From assembly GCA_036768475.1 (NCBI GenBank), contig DAIPMW010000003.1, positions 124,001-188,000 on the forward strand: a stretch of 64,000 bases of DNA. The letters run 5' to 3'. The notes below the pieces were generated by a model. It did not search any database. It saw only the letters and a list, made by a program, of their open reading frames with translations, and was not told the DNA's origin. Source of the DNA: JAEUMD01 sp036768475. GTDB lineage: Bacteria > Pseudomonadota > Alphaproteobacteria > Rhizobiales > Hyphomicrobiaceae. Both the position numbers and the translations under genes were made by a program. This document shows, one piece after another, positions 1 through 9,063 of the stretch (positions are counted from its first letter, which is position 1; each line of letters opens with the position of its first letter).

Positions 1-219
1 GTCAGCGCGGATCAGACCTTTCGACGGCGAGGCCTTCTTGATCTCGGCGATGAGCGCAGTCTCACCAAGCGCGATCCTTGTGGCGATCGCGTTAGCGAAG
101 GGGCGCACTTTCGGTGCAGAACGCGCATATTCGGCCATCACCTGCAGCGGATTGGCGTCCTTGGCGCGCGCCACCTCTTCGCGTTTGTAGGCGGTAATCT
201 TACCGAGAATGTCGCTCAT
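1..219 (-). CDS. trpC: Indole-3-glycerol phosphate synthase, N-terminal part (cut by window edge)
   Basis: TrpC closes the indole ring of tryptophan precursors (CdRP to indole-3-glycerol phosphate). Only the first 73 codons are inside the window. The start ATG (complement of 217-219) gives MSDILGKITAYKREEVARAK, a typical TrpC opening. The phosphate-barrel motif EIKKASPSKG is visible at residues 59-68, carrying the Lys expected early in TrpC proteins. The gene starts 6 bp after the trpD stop, so it is the next gene of the same minus-strand operon. The product call is firm; nothing can be said about the missing C-terminal three quarters. Confidence 0.93.
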   Translation of the reverse strand, partial: MSDILGKITAYKREEVARAKDANPLQVMAEYARSAPKVRPFANAIATRIALGETALIAEIKKASPSKGLIRAD

Positions 220-225
220 CGCGTC

Positions 226-1251
226 TCAGGCTCCTTCATTGGTGGCGGCGATGAGCTTGTCGAGTGCGGCCATGGCGGCGCCGCTGTCGATCGATCGCGC
301 GGCGCGCTCCACCCCATTGGCGAGATTGGCAGCCTTGCCTGCAACGATCAGTGCCGCGGCGGCATTGAGCAGAACGATGTCGCGGAAGGGCCCCGGCTCA
401 CCCTGCAGAAGTACGCGGATGGCGGCGGCGTTGGCGGCCGCGTCGCCGCCCTTGAGGTCGGCTAGCGACGCGCGCGGCAGGCCGGCATCCTCGGGCGACA
501 CCTCAAAAATGGTGATGTCGCCATCCTTGAGCTCGGCGACGATGCTGGCCCCGGTGGTCGTTAGCTCGTCCATGCCGTCGCTGCCGTGGACGATCCAGAC
601 ATGCTCCGAGCCGAGGTTCTTCATCACATGGGCAAGCGGCTCGACCCATTTACTGTCGAATACGCCAAGAACCTGATGCTTGACGCCGGCTGGATTGGAC
701 AATGGGCCAAGTAGATTGAAAATCGTGCGGATGCCGAGTTCGGCGCGGACCGGCGCCCATTGTTTCATGGCGGGATGGTGCATCGGCGCCCACATGAAGC
801 CGACGCCGGCCTGGCTGATAGCCCGCGAGACGACGTTCGGCCCGACGTCGACCTTGACGCCGAGTGCGGTGAGTACATCGGAGGCGCCAGAGAGTGAGGA
901 CACCGATCGGTTGCCGTGCTTGGCGACCCTGGCACCCGCACCAGCGGCGACGATGGCGGCGCATGTCGAGACGTTATAGGTGCCGTGTGAATCGCCCCCC
1001 GTTCCGACGATATCGATGGCTCCGGCAGGTGCATTGACGGTCAGCATGCGCGCGCGCAGCAGTCGTGCAGCGCCGGTGATCTCCTCGATCGTCTCGCCGC
1101 GCACGCGCAACGCCATCAGGAAAGCGCCCATCTGAACAGGCGTGGCGCCGCCCGATGACATGATGTCGATGGCGGTCTCGATCTCTTCCCCGCTCAGGCA
1201 AGCGCCGGTCGAAACCTTCTGGATGATGCGTTTGAGCTCGGGCGCGGTCAT
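226..1251 (-). CDS. trpD: Anthranilate phosphoribosyltransferase
   Basis: TrpD transfers phosphoribose from PRPP to anthranilate, the second step of tryptophan synthesis. The 341-residue length is normal for the family. The PRPP/Mg loop GTGGD lies at residues 83-87, and KHGNRSVSS at 111-119 is the conserved anthranilate/PRPP binding stretch. It lies between trpG (44 bp upstream) and trpC (6 bp downstream) on the same strand, as expected for a trpGDC block. No sign of damage. Confidence 0.97.
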   Translation of the reverse strand: MTAPELKRIIQKVSTGACLSGEEIETAIDIMSSGGATPVQMGAFLMALRVRGETIEEITGAARLLRARMLTVNAPAGAIDIVGTGGDSHGTYNVSTCAAIVAAGAGARVAKHGNRSVSSLSGASDVLTALGVKVDVGPNVVSRAISQAGVGFMWAPMHHPAMKQWAPVRAELGIRTIFNLLGPLSNPAGVKHQVLGVFDSKWVEPLAHVMKNLGSEHVWIVHGSDGMDELTTTGASIVAELKDGDITIFEVSPEDAGLPRASLADLKGGDAAANAAAIRVLLQGEPGPFRDIVLLNAAAALIVAGKAANLANGVERAARSIDSGAAMAALDKLIAATNEGA

Positions 1252-1295
1252 GCGTGCGTCGATTCCACTCGGGGCAGGCTCATGTCGGTGCAGGC

Positions 1296-1916
1296 TCAGG
1301 CGGCGCTCTTGCTGCGCGGCGGAGGAATCGCATTGCGCTTTGGCGATATGCCTGCGAACTCGAGGAAGTTTGCGAGCAGGGCGTGGCCATACTCCGATGC
1401 GATGCTTTCGGGGTGAAACTGCACCCCATGCACAGGGTGCTGCTTGTGTTGAAGACCCATGATGAGGCCGTCGTCGGTCTCGGCCGTGATCTCCAGGCAG
1501 TCCGGCAGGCTCTCGCGCTCCACGATCAGAGAGTGATAGCGGGTGATTGCGAAGTCCTGCGGCAGGCCCTTGAAGACTCCTTTGTCCGTATGACGGATTC
1601 GCGAGAGCTTACCGTGCATGGGTACGGGTGCGCGGATCACCTTGCCGCCATAGGACTGGCCGATCGACTGGTGCCCCAAGCAGACGCCCAACAGCGGAAT
1701 TGTGGCGCCCGCCTTTGCGATCAGATCGAGGCAGACGCCGGCCTCGTTGGGCGTGCATGGACCCGGCGAGAGCACGATCGCCTTGGGCTTTTGCGCGATG
1801 ACCTCCTCGGCCGTGACCTTATCGTTGCGGATGACGACCGATTCGGCGCCCAACTCGCCCAGGAAGTGGACGAGATTGTAGGTAAAGCTGTCGTAATTAT
1901 CGATCAGGATCAGCAT
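1296..1916 (-). CDS. trpG: Anthranilate synthase glutamine amidotransferase component
   Basis: This class I glutamine amidotransferase supplies ammonia to TrpE for anthranilate formation. The protein (206 aa) begins MLILIDNYDSFTYNL, the canonical TrpG/PabA opening. The nucleophile Cys79 sits in GVCLGHQ, and the His168/Glu170 pair in QFHPES completes the triad. Its position directly before trpD favours TrpG, but such subunits often also serve PabB in folate synthesis, and a double role cannot be excluded. The C-terminal tail after residue 190 is Pro/Arg rich. About 740 bp without a convincing gene separates it from the upstream sixA-like gene. Confidence 0.95.
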   Translation of the reverse strand: MLILIDNYDSFTYNLVHFLGELGAESVVIRNDKVTAEEVIAQKPKAIVLSPGPCTPNEAGVCLDLIAKAGATIPLLGVCLGHQSIGQSYGGKVIRAPVPMHGKLSRIRHTDKGVFKGLPQDFAITRYHSLIVERESLPDCLEITAETDDGLIMGLQHKQHPVHGVQFHPESIASEYGHALLANFLEFAGISPKRNAIPPPRSKSAA

Positions 1917-2574
1917 CGATTGTCGATCTCATTGAATTTGCGGCCAAAAATGCGTTTTGACCAGTCTGGTGGCGTGTCGATGCTCGCATGAACGACCGTA
2001 CGGCGCCTCCGACTTCGCGGGTATCGTGATAAGCCCGCTGCTGGAGGTGTCAATATTTAGTGGTATCGGGCAGTTGAGGCGAGCGCCGGGCGGCAACTTG
2101 GCCTGACCACCTCGTGGCTGTGGTTGCCGGGCCACGGCGCCGGCTTTGGTTGCGCTGCTCGTCGAGACTCATCACGTTTTGCGCCGCCACCTGATCAAGC
2201 GGCCACGTTCATGACACCTCAGTCTACTGGTTGATGAGTGCGGGCTTTCTCAAGCCACCATCTCCGATGGGCGGAGTTGGGCAAGGCGCTGCCTTAAACG
2301 GTGCAGCCACTTTTTCATCCTCTTGGTCATCGGGTTCAAAAACTCCTGCGGGTGCCGCGAGGAGCTCCTGCCTCGCTTGACGACTTCGCCGGTGGCACAG
2401 GTCACAGTGCGGCCGGGGGCAAGTGTGCGTTCCCCACGTCAGCCCTTGAAAGACCAACTGACGACCGTGGCGCTCAGCGCCCTGAAGCTGATCTTTTCGA
2501 ATGCGAGGATCGTGCCAATGGCACTTCGGGAATGGAAAGCCGAACAGGTCGGCTCTGTCCGTATATGGGACGTG
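1917..2574. other. Intergenic region upstream of trpG, no supported gene
   Basis: About 660 bp between the trpG start and the palindrome at 2575. Short open frames on both strands have irregular amino-acid composition and no recognisable domain, so none is called. The region must hold the trpG promoter or leader if the trp genes are not all read from upstream of trpE. No Trp-codon leader peptide or T-run terminator was recognised. Confidence 0.5.
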
Positions 2575-2621
2575 AGAGCATGTTTAGCTGAAGTGCTGCA
2601 CACTTCAGCTAAACATGCTCT
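2575..2621. repeat. Family A repeat, perfect 21-bp palindrome
   Basis: Two perfectly complementary 21-base arms (2575-2595 and 2601-2621) flank a 5-base loop (CTGCA); the sequence continues into TAG. The arms contain the family A core GCATGTTTAGCTGAAGTG that recurs at 4.9, 12.1, 40.5 and 55.7 kb. In those other copies the two halves differ from each other, so this copy is unusually symmetric. It lies downstream of the sixA-like gene on the minus strand and could act as a transcript-end hairpin, but it has no U-run. Confidence 0.85.
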
Positions 2622-2659
2622 AGCGAAAAACGGTCATGGCATTGGTCTGGGCGCACGTC

Positions 2660-3178
2660 TCAGGAGAGCTTACGAGGCAGGATGAAGTCGACCAGCTCGC
2701 CGGTGGCCGGGGCGACGCGTGACCAACTCTCCGCCTCGAAGGCGATCTGGGCAATCGCGGCGGTTGGAAACTGCATGGCGAGCGTCCGCAGGTTCGATTT
2801 GGGCCCGGAACGGATCAGCTCCAGCGCGATGGCATGAAGGCCCGGGTTATGCCCGACAAGCATCACCACGGCGGGATGTCCCTTGATCGCGCGGATGCGT
2901 TCCAGCAACGTTTGCGCGTCGGCGAGATAGAGCGAGTCGTCGTAAGCGACAGTTGGGGTCGCATCCGTGAACTCGTTCATCACCAGCGTCAGTGTGGCGC
3001 GCGTGCGAACCGCGGTCGAGCACAGCACGAGATCGGGCACGAGGGCATGCTTGACGAGATGGTTGCCGATGAGTGCTGCGGCCTTGGTGCCGCGTTTGGC
3101 CAGCGGGCGATCGAAATCCTCCAGGGAGGGATCGTCCCAACTCGACTTGGCGTGGCGGAGAAGGAGAAGTGTCAGCAT
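2660..3178 (-). CDS. sixA: SixA-like phosphohistidine phosphatase (histidine phosphatase superfamily)
   Basis: A 172-residue histidine-phosphatase-fold protein. The N-terminus MLTLLLLRHAKSSWDD carries the RH(A/G) catalytic motif, with His9 the predicted phospho-acceptor. A second catalytic His lies in LVGHNPGLHAI in the C-terminal half. SixA proteins dephosphorylate phosphohistidine, for example in HPt domains or NPr, but family members vary and the substrate here is not known. A start three codons upstream (3187) is also open; I prefer 3178 because the beta-strand begins immediately. The gene lies between trpE and trpG on the same strand, an odd place for a regulator of phosphorelays. Confidence 0.85.
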   Translation of the reverse strand: MLTLLLLRHAKSSWDDPSLEDFDRPLAKRGTKAAALIGNHLVKHALVPDLVLCSTAVRTRATLTLVMNEFTDATPTVAYDDSLYLADAQTLLERIRAIKGHPAVVMLVGHNPGLHAIALELIRSGPKSNLRTLAMQFPTAAIAQIAFEAESWSRVAPATGELVDFILPRKLS

Positions 3179-3276
3179 GGGCAGCAAGGTGATGAAAATG
3201 AACCGGCGTGGCGAGGTAAGCGTTCAAATGTAATCATCGACTGGCGGGTGTGTGGCGTCGCCAGGCCATACGCCGG

Positions 3277-4848
3277 TCAGCCCCACGGCCCCTTGTTGCC
3301 TGACCGTGGCGTTGCCGTGCCCGAAGCAAAACGTACAGCTTCTTCGGCCGCGTGCACGATGGCCTTGGCCTTGTTGATGCATTCCTGCTGTTCGTTCTCC
3401 GGCAGCGAGTCATAGACGATGCCGGCGCCCGACTGGACATGCAACGTTCCCTCCTTCACCAGCGCGGTGCGCAGCACGATACAGGTATCCATCTCGCCAT
3501 CGGCTGCGAAATAGCCGACGCACCCGGCATAGGGGCCGCGCTTGGACTTCTCCAACTCGTCGATGATCTCCATGGCGCGCACCTTCGGCGCCCCGGATAC
3601 CGTGCCGGCCGGAAAGCCTGCCATCAGTGCATCGACGGTATCGGAATGCGCAGCGAGCCGTCCGACGACGTTTGAAACGATATGCATGACGTGCGAATAG
3701 CGCTCGATCACGAACTGGTCGGTGACGCGCACGCTGCCCACCTCGGCGACGCGGCCGACATCGTTGCGGCCGAGATCGAGCAGCATCAGGTGCTCGGCGC
3801 GTTCCTTGGGATCTTTGAGGAGCGCATCCGCCAGCATCTTGTCTTCTGACGAGGTTGTGCCACGCCGTGCCGTGCCCGCGATCGGCCGGATGGTCACGTC
3901 GCCATTGCGGACCCGTACGAGGATTTCCGGGCTTGAACCGACAAGAGCAAAGCCGCCGAAATCGAGGTGGAACAGGAAAGGCGACGGGTTGAGGCGGCGC
4001 AGCGCGCGATAGAGCGCGAACGGCGGCAGCGTGAAGGGCGTGGAAAAGCGCTGGGAGAGGACCACCTGGAAGATGTCCCCTGCCTTGATGTACTCCTTCG
4101 CCTTCTCCACCATCGCCATATATTCCGCAGGCGAAGTGTTGGAGGTCGGCTCGTCGAGCGCAATCGTCTGGCCGGCTGCAGCGGTGCCGTGGGCGAGCGG
4201 CGTGTCAAGGGCGGCGACAACGCCGGAGAGCCGCTGTCCTGCCTCCGCGTAAGCCTCTTCGGGCGTGATCGAAGGAGCAGGCCGGACCGGCGTCACCACC
4301 GTCATCTCATCGCGAACGGCGTCGAAAATGACCATGATGGTCGGGCGCACCAGCACGGCGTCGGGAACGTCGAGTATGTCGGGTGGCACATTCGGAAGGC
4401 GCTCGATGAGGCGCACCGTGTCATAGCCCATGTAGCCGAACACGCCAGCGGCCATGGGCGGCAACTGCTCGGGCAACTCGATGCGGCTTTCTTCGAGCAG
4501 GGCGCGCAGCGAGGCGAGCGTCGCTCGCTCGTCACGTTCGAATGCGTTGGGGTCGTTGGCGGGGTCGCGGTTGATCTGAGCGGTGTTGCCTGTTGCGCGC
4601 CAGATCACGTCGGGACACAGGCCGATGATGGAATAGCGGCCGCGGACTGCTCCGCCTTCGACCGATTCGAGAAGGAAGGCAGGTGTGCGTCCGGCGGCGA
4701 GTTTCAGGTATGCGGAGACAGGCGTTTCCAGATCGGCGACGAGACGCGTCGCAACGACCTGGGCGCGGCCTGCCGTGTAGGTTTGTGCGAACGCGGCCGG
4801 ATCGGGCCAGATGTCGATTCCGGAGGGCCGCGTCTCAGGCTTCGTCAC
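3277..4848 (-). CDS. trpE: Anthranilate synthase component I
   Basis: TrpE makes anthranilate from chorismate with ammonia from TrpG. The 523-residue protein has the N-terminal Trp-sensing domain, including LLESVEGG, and the chorismate-binding C-terminal domain with TVSGAPKVRAMEIIDELE and GRNDVGRVAEVG. It starts at GTG (complement of 4846-4848) about 10 nt after a GAAGG ribosome-binding site. A 13-codon out-of-frame ORF (ATG at 4876) overlaps the start and has no Trp codons, so it does not look like an attenuator peptide. It is separate from trpG, unlike the trpE(G) fusion of rhizobia. A family A repeat (4939-5044) separates it from the ppiD gene. Confidence 0.96.
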   Translation of the reverse strand: MTKPETRPSGIDIWPDPAAFAQTYTAGRAQVVATRLVADLETPVSAYLKLAAGRTPAFLLESVEGGAVRGRYSIIGLCPDVIWRATGNTAQINRDPANDPNAFERDERATLASLRALLEESRIELPEQLPPMAAGVFGYMGYDTVRLIERLPNVPPDILDVPDAVLVRPTIMVIFDAVRDEMTVVTPVRPAPSITPEEAYAEAGQRLSGVVAALDTPLAHGTAAAGQTIALDEPTSNTSPAEYMAMVEKAKEYIKAGDIFQVVLSQRFSTPFTLPPFALYRALRRLNPSPFLFHLDFGGFALVGSSPEILVRVRNGDVTIRPIAGTARRGTTSSEDKMLADALLKDPKERAEHLMLLDLGRNDVGRVAEVGSVRVTDQFVIERYSHVMHIVSNVVGRLAAHSDTVDALMAGFPAGTVSGAPKVRAMEIIDELEKSKRGPYAGCVGYFAADGEMDTCIVLRTALVKEGTLHVQSGAGIVYDSLPENEQQECINKAKAIVHAAEEAVRFASGTATPRSGNKGPWG

Positions 4849-4938
4849 GGACGTTGACCTTCTCGATGTCGCTCATGCTTTTTCACCGGCATGCCTGGAA
4901 CTGGCGGTCTTGGATGATGCGCGCGCCAGGGGCTCGCG

Positions 4939-5044
4939 CTTAGAGCATGTATAGTTGAAATGTGCAGCGTTTCAGCGTGAAAAACATGCTCAAAACAAGA
5001 TGCTAGATCGCGTTCATGTTTGATGGAAACATAAACGCGATCTA
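4939..5044. repeat. Family A composite repeat between trpE and ppiD
   Basis: A full-length composite. The first half (TAGAGCATG to ACATGCTC) is the element of 2575 in asymmetric form. A short linker follows, then a hairpin with arms 5002-5020 and 5026-5044 that pair with one mismatch around the loop GATGG. Both ends read CTAG-like (TTAGAGC and GATCTAG). The right end supplies the TAG stop of the minus-strand ppiD gene (complement of 5042-5044). Confidence 0.85.
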
Positions 5045-6937
5045 GGGCTGATTGGCGCCTCTCAGGCGATCGAACGCGGCCTGATTGATCGAACTGCCGA
5101 GCTGGCGCTGAAGCGTACTGACGTAGGCGCTGATTGCATCATTCTCCAGGCTGCCCTTGAGTTCGGTGGCGATCCGCGCGCGCTGCTCCTTGGTGGCAGC
5201 AGGTGCGGGGATTACATCCTTCACCTGGAAGACCTGGCGTGTCGCGCCATCCAGCGTTTCCGCTGAGCCAGCGCCGCCCTTCGGCAGGGCGAAGGCCTGC
5301 GCGACGGCCGCCCGCGCGATGCCTTGCGGTGTTGTCGCGCGCGTCACAGGCGGCGTCATCTCAACCTTGCCGTCACCTGCGTCCGCGGCGATCGCCTCCA
5401 TCGTTTCACCTGCCTTGAGGCGATTGATGAGCTTGTCGGCGAATTCGCGGATCTGGCGCGCGCGTTCATTCTTCTCGTAGAGCGCCTTCACGTCAGCCTC
5501 GACCTCCGCGTAGGGCCGATCGGCGGCCGGCGTGATGGAGAGGACGTCGACCCAGGCAAAGCCGCCATCGGCCAGCTCGAGGGGGTCCTGTTCAAGTCCG
5601 ATCTGAGCACTGAAACCCGCACCGATGATGCGCTGGGCGTCCGGATGATCGATGGCAGGCTTGCCCTCGGGCGTCTGGCCGTTGCGATCGGTGGCGGGAA
5701 TGTCGAGGAACGTCAGTTTGGATTTGGCAGCGATGTCCTTCAGCGGGCGGCCGCCAGCGCGGCCATCGTCGACCTCGTCGTGAAGCTTGCCGATCTCGAC
5801 TCGTGCTTTCTCCTCGGTGAGTTGGTCGATCACCTTCTGTTTGACGGAGTCGAACGTGCTGACCGCACCCGGCTCGATCGCCGTGACCCGCAGCAGCGCG
5901 GTGGTGAAGCGGCCCTCGACGGGATCGGAAATCTTGTCTTTTTCGAGGGCGAAGGCAGCGTCACGGATCTTGGGATCGTACAATTGATCCTTCGTCACGA
6001 GGCCGAGGTCGATATCGCTTTCCTTGGCACCGGCGGCCTTGGCGGCATCGACGAAACTCTGACCTGCCTCGATGGCTTTCTTGGCGGCTTGCGCAGCGAC
6101 GTTGTCTGAGAAGGAGATTTGCTGGACGCGGCGCTTCTCGGGCGTATCGTAGCTGGCTTTCTCCTGTTCGTAGGCTGCCTTGGCCTCTTCGTCGGTGACG
6201 GTGACGCGCTTCTTGGCATCGTCCATGGAGAGGATCAGGACCGCGAGCTTGCGTGTCGGCTGGGTCGCAAATTCGCGCTTGTTGGCCTCGTAGGTCTCTT
6301 TCAGCTTCGCCTCGTCCGGGGGCTCGATCTTCACGACCTTTTCGGGATCGATGCGCGTGTAGGCGAGCAGGCGCGTTTCCTCGCGGTAGGCATGCATGGC
6401 GTCGATCATCGCGTCGGGGACGGTGACGGCATCGACCAGTGCGCCCGTAAGCTGCCGGCGCAGCTCTTCCTGCCGGCGCAGTCTCACGAATCCGGCCTCG
6501 GACAGGTTGAGCTGGCGCATCACCGCGTCGACGGCCGCGCGTGAATATTTTCCGTCTGGGCCACGGAAGGCGGGATCGCGTTGCAGGCCCTCGACAATCG
6601 CCGCGTCGGATAGCGACAGGTTCAGCTCAGCAGCGTGCGTGTCGACGGCGGCCCAGCCGATCAAGCGGTTCAAGACCTGTTGATCGAGGCCGAAGGCACG
6701 CGCCTGATCGGCCGTGATGCGGCGGCCGGCACGGTAGGAGAGCGCGTTGATTTCGTTCTGGAAGGCGCGCTGGTATTCCTCGGGTGTGATCTCGACGTCG
6801 CCGACCTGGGCAATGCTGTTGCGGCCCATGCCTGTGAACACGTCGGCCACGCCCCACACAGCGAAGCTGAGAATCAATATGGCCAACAAGAGCTTGACGA
6901 CAACTCCCTGTGAACCGCGTCGCAAGGCTTCGAGCAT
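5042..6937 (-). CDS. ppiD: PpiD/SurA-type periplasmic folding protein, membrane anchored
   Basis: A 631-residue protein with a short cytoplasmic N-terminus (MLEALRRGSQG), one membrane helix at about residues 12-33, a SurA-like N-terminal chaperone region, a central parvulin-type PPIC domain (around TPEKRRVQQISF) and a second diverged repeat near the C-terminus. This is the PpiD arrangement: an inner-membrane-anchored foldase acting on exported proteins at the Sec exit. I chose the ATG at 6937 because the frame upstream (to 7069) encodes an improbable Arg/Pro-rich stretch before the positively charged n-region. The TAG stop is formed by the end of a family A repeat, so the last residues may have been altered by it. 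Confidence 0.9.
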   Translation of the reverse strand: MLEALRRGSQGVVVKLLLAILILSFAVWGVADVFTGMGRNSIAQVGDVEITPEEYQRAFQNEINALSYRAGRRITADQARAFGLDQQVLNRLIGWAAVDTHAAELNLSLSDAAIVEGLQRDPAFRGPDGKYSRAAVDAVMRQLNLSEAGFVRLRRQEELRRQLTGALVDAVTVPDAMIDAMHAYREETRLLAYTRIDPEKVVKIEPPDEAKLKETYEANKREFATQPTRKLAVLILSMDDAKKRVTVTDEEAKAAYEQEKASYDTPEKRRVQQISFSDNVAAQAAKKAIEAGQSFVDAAKAAGAKESDIDLGLVTKDQLYDPKIRDAAFALEKDKISDPVEGRFTTALLRVTAIEPGAVSTFDSVKQKVIDQLTEEKARVEIGKLHDEVDDGRAGGRPLKDIAAKSKLTFLDIPATDRNGQTPEGKPAIDHPDAQRIIGAGFSAQIGLEQDPLELADGGFAWVDVLSITPAADRPYAEVEADVKALYEKNERARQIREFADKLINRLKAGETMEAIAADAGDGKVEMTPPVTRATTPQGIARAAVAQAFALPKGGAGSAETLDGATRQVFQVKDVIPAPAATKEQRARIATELKGSLENDAISAYVSTLQRQLGSSINQAAFDRLRGANQP

Positions 6938-7345
6938 CTGAGACTGTCTTCCACTGTTGGTGTCAGGACGGGCGGGCGGGCGAACCGTAAATGCGCCGCT
7001 CCGATTCGCCGCACGCTGATCTGGTCGAAAACCCGGCGTGCCGGGCGGGCTCATGATATGACGCGCCATATGAAGCGCAGGCGGCTGGCGAAAGCAAGGG
7101 TGCAGGGGTAAGACCGGGAAAACAGGGGGTCGGATTGTGCCATCCGGACGATCTCAGCAAACTCGCTCTGAGGCAAACCTGCTGGCGGTCCAAGACTTGC
7201 TCCGGGCCTGCGGCACGGGTATCGGTCACGGCCCTGGCCGGCAAGCAATTCATGGGCGCCTGTTGCTGGAGCAGGTGGCGCCGAATAACGCGAGATGGCT
7301 GCCACAAGTCAGGTTGCTGGTTCAATTTGTGAAGGAGCTACGCCC
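6938..7345. other. Divergent promoter region between ppiD and tpiA
   Basis: About 400 bp between two genes read outward. It should hold promoters for both. The only clear element is the AAGGAG ribosome-binding site at 7332-7337 for tpiA. No hairpin or repeat copy was recognised; short ORFs here overlap the upstream extensions of the two genes and are not supported. Confidence 0.5.
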
Positions 7346-8116
7346 ATGAGCGACATCCCTGCGGTTCGTCCCTTGGTGGCAGGCAACTGGAAGATGCACG
7401 GCCTCAAGACGGCGCTGGAGCAGGCGCTGAGTGTGCGTGACGCGGTTTCTGCGGCCGGTTTCGATGCGCAGGCCGATGTGATGATCTGTCCGCCCGCCAC
7501 GCTTCTGATGGTTCTGGGCGAGCTTTCAAGTGAGGGGCGCCTGCTGATCGGCGGGCAGGATTGTCATGCGGCGGTCCAGGGGGCACACACGGGCGACATC
7601 TCGGCGGAGATGCTCAAGGACGCCGGGGCCAGCGCCGTGATTGTCGGGCATTCGGAGCGGCGAGCAGACCACGGCGAGATGGATCGCGACGTGCGCGCCA
7701 AGGCCGATGCGGCGCATCGCGCAGGACTTGCGGCAATCGTCTGCATCGGAGAAACGGCGGGGCAGCGTGCGGCCGACCTCACTCTCGACGTGGTGCGTCG
7801 GCAACTTGAAGGCTCCGTGCCCGACGCCGCCACGGCCGCAAATACCATCATCGCCTATGAACCCGTCTGGGCGATTGGCACAGGCCTGACGCCTACGCCT
7901 GAGGATGTGGAAACCGTCCATGGCGCGATCCGCGTTGCGCTGGCACAGCGTTTCGGCAAGGAGGGGACCACGATGCGGATCCTCTATGGTGGCTCGGTCA
8001 AGCCCGATAATGCGCGTGAGCTGATGAGCATTGAAAACGTGGACGGCGCGCTCGTCGGCGGCGCCAGCCTCAAAGCAGACGACTTCTTGAGAATTGTTGC
8101 CGCTTATGGGAAGTGA
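7346..8116 (+). CDS. tpiA: Triosephosphate isomerase
   Basis: TpiA interconverts dihydroxyacetone phosphate and glyceraldehyde 3-phosphate. The 256-residue protein carries GNWKMHG near the N-terminus (catalytic Lys), GHSERR (catalytic His), YEPVWAIGTG (catalytic Glu) and the phosphate loop YGGSVKPDN. The start at 7346 follows AAGGAG by 8 nt, whereas the frame upstream lacks a comparable site. It is the first of a plus-strand run tpiA, small exported protein, secG, pyrG, an order common in Rhizobiales. Confidence 0.98.
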   Translation: MSDIPAVRPLVAGNWKMHGLKTALEQALSVRDAVSAAGFDAQADVMICPPATLLMVLGELSSEGRLLIGGQDCHAAVQGAHTGDISAEMLKDAGASAVIVGHSERRADHGEMDRDVRAKADAAHRAGLAAIVCIGETAGQRAADLTLDVVRRQLEGSVPDAATAANTIIAYEPVWAIGTGLTPTPEDVETVHGAIRVALAQRFGKEGTTMRILYGGSVKPDNARELMSIENVDGALVGGASLKADDFLRIVAAYGK

Positions 8117-8161
8117 ACACGGGCTGAAGCAATCGGCCCGGATCGGCATCGTCTCGCAGGT

Positions 8162-8794
8162 GTGCTTGTGACCCCAGGCTCGGCAGCGCTCATTCGTTTT
8201 GCGACGATACGAAGTCTGAACAGGCTTATCGTACCTGTCGCGGTGCTCTGCGTGGGCGTATTTGCGCCGGCTTGGGTGAGTACGGTCCGGGGCGAGCCGT
8301 TGCCGAAGGAGCGCTGCGCGGAGCTTGCTGCGGAGCTCTCGCTTCTTGAAGGTGGCGGCGCTGCAGAGAACATCCAGCGCGGCCCTGAGTGGGCCAAGGC
8401 CAATCTGACACCTGAGCAAATGGGCTATGTGCGCCGCCTCATCGCGGTTCGCGAGGATCTGCTGTTCCGTTGTCGAAATTTTGCCCCGGATGAGGAAGCG
8501 CCGCTGCCGTCTTCGGCGCCGGCCACGGCACCGTTGCCCGTTCGCAAGCCAGCCGCGCCGGAAGGGGGCAACCGAAGCGTGCCTATGCCGGCTCGGCCGG
8601 AGCACGTCGAGGCCAAATTGCAGGGGCGGCCGGCAAACAATGGCAAGGCAGGAGACGGCAAGGACGGTATGAGCGCCGTTAGCGGGCCCAAGCCCAAGCT
8701 GCGCGGCACATTCCCGCCAAAGGGGGTGTCGGCGGCGGTTCCCGCTCCAGAACGCAAGACGAAACCTGTGCCATCACCGGCGGCCGGGAACTAG
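8162..8794 (+). CDS. Exported protein of unknown function, Pro/Ala-rich C-terminus
   Basis: No family recognised. The 210-residue product has a hydrophobic N-terminal segment (about residues 20-38) consistent with a signal sequence. A short helical region follows (KERCAELAAELSLLEGGG to ICVRE-like helix) with two Cys, then a low-complexity tail rich in Pro, Ala and Lys. Both GTG 8162 and GTG 8168 could start it. It sits between tpiA and secG with normal GC codon use, so I take it as real. Its TAG stop (8792-8794) lies at the CTAGATC end of a degenerate family A repeat. Confidence 0.6.
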   Translation: MLVTPGSAALIRFATIRSLNRLIVPVAVLCVGVFAPAWVSTVRGEPLPKERCAELAAELSLLEGGGAAENIQRGPEWAKANLTPEQMGYVRRLIAVREDLLFRCRNFAPDEEAPLPSSAPATAPLPVRKPAAPEGGNRSVPMPARPEHVEAKLQGRPANNGKAGDGKDGMSAVSGPKPKLRGTFPPKGVSAAVPAPERKTKPVPSPAAGN

Positions 8795-8891
8795 ATCATG
8801 TTCAACGCCAGCACGTCTGCGATCCAGTACGTTGTTCTGAGCCAAGTTTTTTCAAGCAGTAGCGCTGAACACTTCAGCCAAACATGTTCCA
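8791..8891. repeat. Degenerate family A repeat, reverse orientation
   Basis: Starting at CTAGATCATGTT and ending ACATGTTCCAG, this stretch aligns by eye with the reverse complement of the composite at 4939-5044, with many substitutions: GTTCTGAGCC for GTTTTGAGCA, and GCTGAACACTTCAGCCAAACATG at the end. It fills much of the gap before secG and overlaps the stop codon of the gene at 8162-8794. Confidence 0.7.
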
Positions 8892-9063
8892 GCGCGTGAT
8901 TGCGCGGCTCATTTCATTGTGCGGCCATCATCGCGGCGAGCGCTGTTTTCGATGTGCCTGGCGGGTGTAAGCAGCGACCCGCGATCCCCATATGCTGGTC
9001 ATTGGCCTCGCAATCGTGTATGAGGCCCGCAAATCCCGAAATCGTCCGGTTCAGGAGCCCTTG

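Noticed and set aside
2301..2685. Short plus-strand ORFs between trpG and the sixA-like gene
   Set aside because: Irregular composition, overlap with the palindrome and with the sixA-like 3' end, and no conserved motif.
4835..4876. A 13-codon upstream ORF as a trp leader peptide
   Set aside because: It contains no Trp codon and overlaps the trpE start in another frame, so it does not fit an attenuator.
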